From: an uncultured Collinsella sp. | GTDB taxonomy: Bacteria > Actinomycetota > Coriobacteriia > Coriobacteriales > Coriobacteriaceae | NCBI GenBank assembly: GCA_959596505.1 | Contig: CAUFWM010000031.1 | Coordinates: 1-17,748, forward strand | Length of the DNA stretch: 17,748 bases | Direction of reading: 5' to 3' | Shown here: piece after piece, positions 14,703 to 17,748 of the stretch | Layout: each line of letters starts with the position of its first letter | How positions within the stretch are numbered: the stretch's first letter is position 1 | Made by a program: the position numbers and the translations under genes | Notes under the pieces: model-generated | What the model saw: the letters and a program-made list of their open reading frames with translations, nothing else | Told to the model about the DNA's origin: nothing | Database searches by the model: none

Positions 14703-17063
14703 ATGGACGCCGCAGCCCGTACCGCCCATGATTCCACCCTCCAGCCGTTTTCGGAGATGGAGCACTATAAACATGCCGATGAGCTGCCGCCCGAGATTAT
14801 GGCGGACAGCTACGACAAGCTGGAGCGTCTGTGCCTCAAATATATGAACGAGGACGACTTCTCCAATGTGGAGCAGGCCTACTGCTTTGCTGCCGAGAAG
14901 CACTGCAACCAAAAGCGGCGCTCGGGTGAGATGTACATTAACCATCCCGTCGAGGTAGCTATCATTCTGGCTGACCTCAAGATGGACTGCGATGTGGTGT
15001 GCGCCGCGTTGCTGCACGATACCGTCGAGGACACCGAGACCTCGCTTGCCGATGTTTCGGGTCTGTTTGGCGAAACCGTGGCAGGGCTCGTCGACGGCGT
15101 GACCAAGCTCACCAACATTGAAGTCGACAGCATGGACGAGAAGCAGGCGCTTACGCTGCGCAAGATGTTCCTCGCCATGTCCAAGGACATCCGCGTCATC
15201 ATCGTTAAGCTCGCCGACCGCCTGCATAACATGCGCACGCTTGCCGCTCTGCGCGAGGACCGCCGCCTGTTTAAGGCACGCGAGACCATGGACGTGTACG
15301 CGCCTTTGGCCGACCGCCTGGGCATGAGTTCAATCAAGTGGGAGCTCGAGGACCTGTCCTTTTTCTACTTGGAGCCCGATGCCTACCAGCGCATCGCGCG
15401 CATGGTATCCGAGTCGCGCGAGGTTCGCGAGCGTTATCTGGCCGAGACCATCAAGACGCTCACCGATGAGCTCAATCGCATTGGTCTTGAGGGCTTTCAG
15501 ATCAACGGTCGTTCCAAGCACTATTGGTCCATCTATCAAAAGATGAAGCGCAAGGGCAAGGAGTTCTCCGAGATTTACGACCTGGTGGCGCTGCGCGTCA
15601 TCACTCATTCGGTGCGCGATTGCTATTCCACGCTTGGTGCCGTGCATACCCTGTGGCATCCCATGCCCGGTCGTTTTAAAGACTATATCGCCATGCCCAA
15701 GGTCAATAACTACCAATCGCTTCACACGACGGTTATCGGCCCCACGGCCCGTCCGCTCGAGATTCAGATTCGAACCTACGAAATGCACGAGCAGGCCGAG
15801 TATGGCATCGCTGCCCACTGGCTGTATAAGAAGTCGGGCGGATCGTCTGCCTCCAAGACTAACGATGCGCAGCGTCTGGACGACCAGATCAACTGGCTCA
15901 AGCACTCACTCGACTGGGCGGCGTCTGACGAGATCACCGATGCCAAGGAATACCTGCATTCGCTGAAGGTCGACTTGTTCGACCAGGAAATTTTTGTCTT
16001 TACGCCCAAGGGCGAGGTCATGGCGCTTCGTGCCGGCTCTACACCGCTCGACTTTGCCTACGCCGTTCATACCGAGGTCGGTAACCACTGTGTCGGCGCC
16101 AAAATCAACGGTGCGGTGGCGCCGCTCACGCACGAGATCAAGACGGGTGACCGTGTCGAGATTCTGACTAACAAGAGCTCTAAGCCGTCGCGCGATTGGC
16201 TCAAGATCGTCAAGACACCTTCGGCCAAGTCAAAGATTCGCCGTTATTTCGCCGCCGCGACCAAGGATGACGACGCTGCCGCCGGCCGCGATATACTGGC
16301 CAAGGACCTGCGTAAGCGCGGGTATGGCATCTCTACGCCACGATCCACGCGTGCGCTCAACGCCGTGGCGGAGCAGTTTAACTTCAAGCAGCTCGAGGAC
16401 CTTTTTGCAGCCGTTGGCGCGGGCAAGGTCGCCCCGCGCGCTGTGGGCAATAAGGTCGAGCAAATCTTGGACCCCAAGCCCGAGGAACAGCTCACCAAGG
16501 CCGAGGCTATCGCCGAGGTCGTAAAACAGCCTGCTCGCGGCTCCAACCGCAAGCCGCAAAAGCGCGGCAAGAGCGCAAGTAACGGCATTATCGTCAAGGG
16601 CGAGAGCAACAGCGGCCTGCTGGTCCGTCTGGCTCATTGCTGCAACCCCGTGACGGGCGACGACATCGTCGGCTTCATCACGCGCGGTCGTGGCGTTTCG
16701 GTGCATCGCGCCAACTGCCCCAACGTCAAGGGCCTTATGGAACATCCTGAGCGCATGATTGACGTAGAGTGGGATGGTGCTGCCGATACGCTTTTCCAGG
16801 TCGAGATTGTGGTCGAGTGCCTGGACCGCATGGGCCTGCTCAAGGACGTCACCATCGCCATTGGCGATGCAGGCGGCAATATTCTTTCCGCCGCCACGTC
16901 GACCAACCGCGAGGGTATTGCAACCTTGCGCTTTATGGTCGAGATCTCGGACGCGAGTGGTCTGGATCCGCTGCTGGCCTCTATCAGCAGCGTCGACTCG
17001 GTCTACGACGCGCGCCGCCTGATGCCCGGCGAGGGTGGAGCCCAGCTTAAGCGCCGCGTTTAG
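14703..17063 (+). CDS. rel: Bifunctional (p)ppGpp synthetase/hydrolase (RelA/SpoT family, Rel)
   Basis: The 786-residue product makes and degrades the stringent-response alarmone (p)ppGpp in the cytoplasm, in contact with ribosomes. The N-terminal HD hydrolase domain is intact: His81 (INHPVEVA), the HD pair at 105-106 (LLHDTVEDT) and ADRLHNMRTL at 171-180. The synthetase domain carries RFKDYIAMPK (324-333) and NYQSLHTTV (336-344). The RFKD form is the RxKD motif of bifunctional enzymes, unlike the acidic ExDD of synthesis-only RelA. A TGS domain spans about 428-488, a Cys-containing domain has HCCNP at 645-649 and NCPNV at 671-675, and a C-terminal ACT domain runs from about 697 to 771. Length and domain order are standard. 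The start follows AAGGGG by six bases, and the gene lies 15 bases after recJ, probably in the same operon. Confidence 0.97.
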   Translation: MDAAARTAHDSTLQPFSEMEHYKHADELPPEIMADSYDKLERLCLKYMNEDDFSNVEQAYCFAAEKHCNQKRRSGEMYINHPVEVAIILADLKMDCDVVCAALLHDTVEDTETSLADVSGLFGETVAGLVDGVTKLTNIEVDSMDEKQALTLRKMFLAMSKDIRVIIVKLADRLHNMRTLAALREDRRLFKARETMDVYAPLADRLGMSSIKWELEDLSFFYLEPDAYQRIARMVSESREVRERYLAETIKTLTDELNRIGLEGFQINGRSKHYWSIYQKMKRKGKEFSEIYDLVALRVITHSVRDCYSTLGAVHTLWHPMPGRFKDYIAMPKVNNYQSLHTTVIGPTARPLEIQIRTYEMHEQAEYGIAAHWLYKKSGGSSASKTNDAQRLDDQINWLKHSLDWAASDEITDAKEYLHSLKVDLFDQEIFVFTPKGEVMALRAGSTPLDFAYAVHTEVGNHCVGAKINGAVAPLTHEIKTGDRVEILTNKSSKPSRDWLKIVKTPSAKSKIRRYFAAATKDDDAAAGRDILAKDLRKRGYGISTPRSTRALNAVAEQFNFKQLEDLFAAVGAGKVAPRAVGNKVEQILDPKPEEQLTKAEAIAEVVKQPARGSNRKPQKRGKSASNGIIVKGESNSGLLVRLAHCCNPVTGDDIVGFITRGRGVSVHRANCPNVKGLMEHPERMIDVEWDGAADTLFQVEIVVECLDRMGLLKDVTIAIGDAGGNILSAATSTNREGIATLRFMVEISDASGLDPLLASISSVDSVYDARRLMPGEGGAQLKRRV

Positions 17064-17099
17064 TCGCGACGAACGTGTCACATTATCGATATTCGCTAC

Positions 17100-17131
17100 A
17101 CTCGAGGCATCGTTTGATGCCTCGAGTTCTA
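17100..17131 (+). terminator. Hairpin after rel
   Basis: ACTCGAGGCATC (17100-17111) pairs perfectly with GATGCCTCGAGT (17116-17127), a 12-bp stem with a GTTT loop, followed by a short TTCTAT. It lies 36 bases after the rel stop and just before the next gene's ribosome binding site. It can act as a terminator or, if the weak box pair GTGTCA (17075-17080) and TACACT (17097-17102) is a promoter, as a 5' leader hairpin of the next gene. Confidence 0.6.
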
Positions 17132-17147
17132 TAGAGAGGAGAGGGAC

Positions 17148-17748
17148 ATGAGTGCTGTGTCCTTGGATTTAACTCCCAAGGGATCGGTCGAGATTGAGAC
17201 GCTCGTAAACGGTCCCATTCAGACCAATAGCTATGCTGTTATTTCGGACAATGAGTGCGTGATTATCGACCCCGCATGGGAAGGCGAGCGTTTGGTGGAG
17301 CATATTCGAGCCGAACATGCCGGTGTACGCGTGCTTGGCGCCGTATGCACTCATGGCCATGCCGATCATGTTGGTGGTGTTGCCGGCGTGCGAACCACCG
17401 TTGGCGAGGGCTGCCAGTATGAGCTGTGTGCCAAGGATGTGGCGGTGCCGCATGCGAACATCGAGGAACAGCGAGCTATGTGGGGCATTGAGACGCCTGA
17501 CCCCGGGGAGCCGACGCGCCTGCTCGCCGAAGGCGATGCTATCGAGGTGGGCGATATCTGCCTGCAGGTGATCGAGACGCCAGGGCATACGCCGGGCGGG
17601 ATCGTCTTGTTTGCTGCCACCGAGCAGGGGAACATTGCCTTTGTGGGCGACACACTATTCCCGGGCAGCCACGGCCGCACCGATCTTTCTGGAGGAGACG
17701 AGGCGGCGATTCTGCGCTCGCTCTCCAAGCTCGCCCGGCTTCTCCCGC
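17148..17748 (+). CDS. MBL-fold metallo-hydrolase, glyoxalase II-like (partial, 3' end outside)
   Basis: The first 200 residues of a metallo-beta-lactamase-fold hydrolase are visible; the frame is still open at the window end. The metal-binding motif THGHADH is at residues 68-74, the third His at 147 (ETPGHTPGG) and the bridging Asp at 168 (VGDTLF), all intact. The opening VNGPIQTNSYAVIS and the GRTDLSGG stretch (176-183) are those of the small glyoxalase II-like group (YcbL type), zinc enzymes that hydrolyse thioesters or related substrates; the true substrate is unknown. The ATG follows AGGAG by seven bases. In many Gram-positives such a gene sits between rel (with dtd) and hisS, so hisS may well follow outside the window. 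Confidence 0.9.
   Translation, partial: MSAVSLDLTPKGSVEIETLVNGPIQTNSYAVISDNECVIIDPAWEGERLVEHIRAEHAGVRVLGAVCTHGHADHVGGVAGVRTTVGEGCQYELCAKDVAVPHANIEEQRAMWGIETPDPGEPTRLLAEGDAIEVGDICLQVIETPGHTPGGIVLFAATEQGNIAFVGDTLFPGSHGRTDLSGGDEAAILRSLSKLARLLP

Overview
The window is about 17.7 kb of high-GC bacterial chromosome. G/C-ending codons, GGAGG-type ribosome binding sites and short spacers between co-directional genes are seen throughout. Gene content and style suggest an anaerobic actinomycete of the Coriobacteriia, probably Collinsella or a close relative. That is an inference from gene style and synteny, with no 16S or marker search behind it. No rRNA, tRNA, CRISPR array, transposase or prophage gene is visible.

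Left part (1-2657): the tail of an unrecognised + strand gene ends at a bidirectional terminator. Two - strand genes follow, a short-chain dehydrogenase and a homoserine dehydrogenase with a C-terminal ACT domain, separated by a strong - strand terminator.

Middle (2658-8616): a complete branched-chain amino acid ABC importer runs left to right as livK-livH-livM-livG-livF (lipoprotein receptor, two permeases, two ATPases). Just upstream of livK lies a decayed copy of livK that has kept only three blocks of the gene, still in one frame, plus a recognisable piece of the livK leader. The livK leader, the livK-livH gap and the livF-cutC gap are rich in inverted repeats. The livF-cutC gap (324 bp) is almost entirely four consecutive palindromes, including an 85-bp imperfect palindrome that looks like a REP/MITE-type element.

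Next (8617-11125): cutC is followed, probably translationally coupled, by a GalT/HIT-like DUF4931-type gene that is split by a frameshift. A BASS-type sodium symporter gene converges on it from the - strand.

Right part (11286-17748): a likely operon starts at a perfect TATAAT box. It holds a 21-codon leader ORF overlapping the start of a very large recJ, then the bifunctional (p)ppGpp synthetase/hydrolase gene, then the start of a metallo-beta-lactamase-fold hydrolase cut by the window end. The recJ product carries a complete RecJ nuclease followed by a complete RecQ-like superfamily 2 helicase in one chain. The order recJ - rel - MBL hydrolase resembles the recJ-apt-rel-dtd-MBL-hisS neighbourhood of many Gram-positives, here without apt and dtd.

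Most of the window is housekeeping. The observations most worth following are the RecJ-helicase fusion with its leader ORF, the palindrome cluster, the livK remnant and the split DUF4931 gene.
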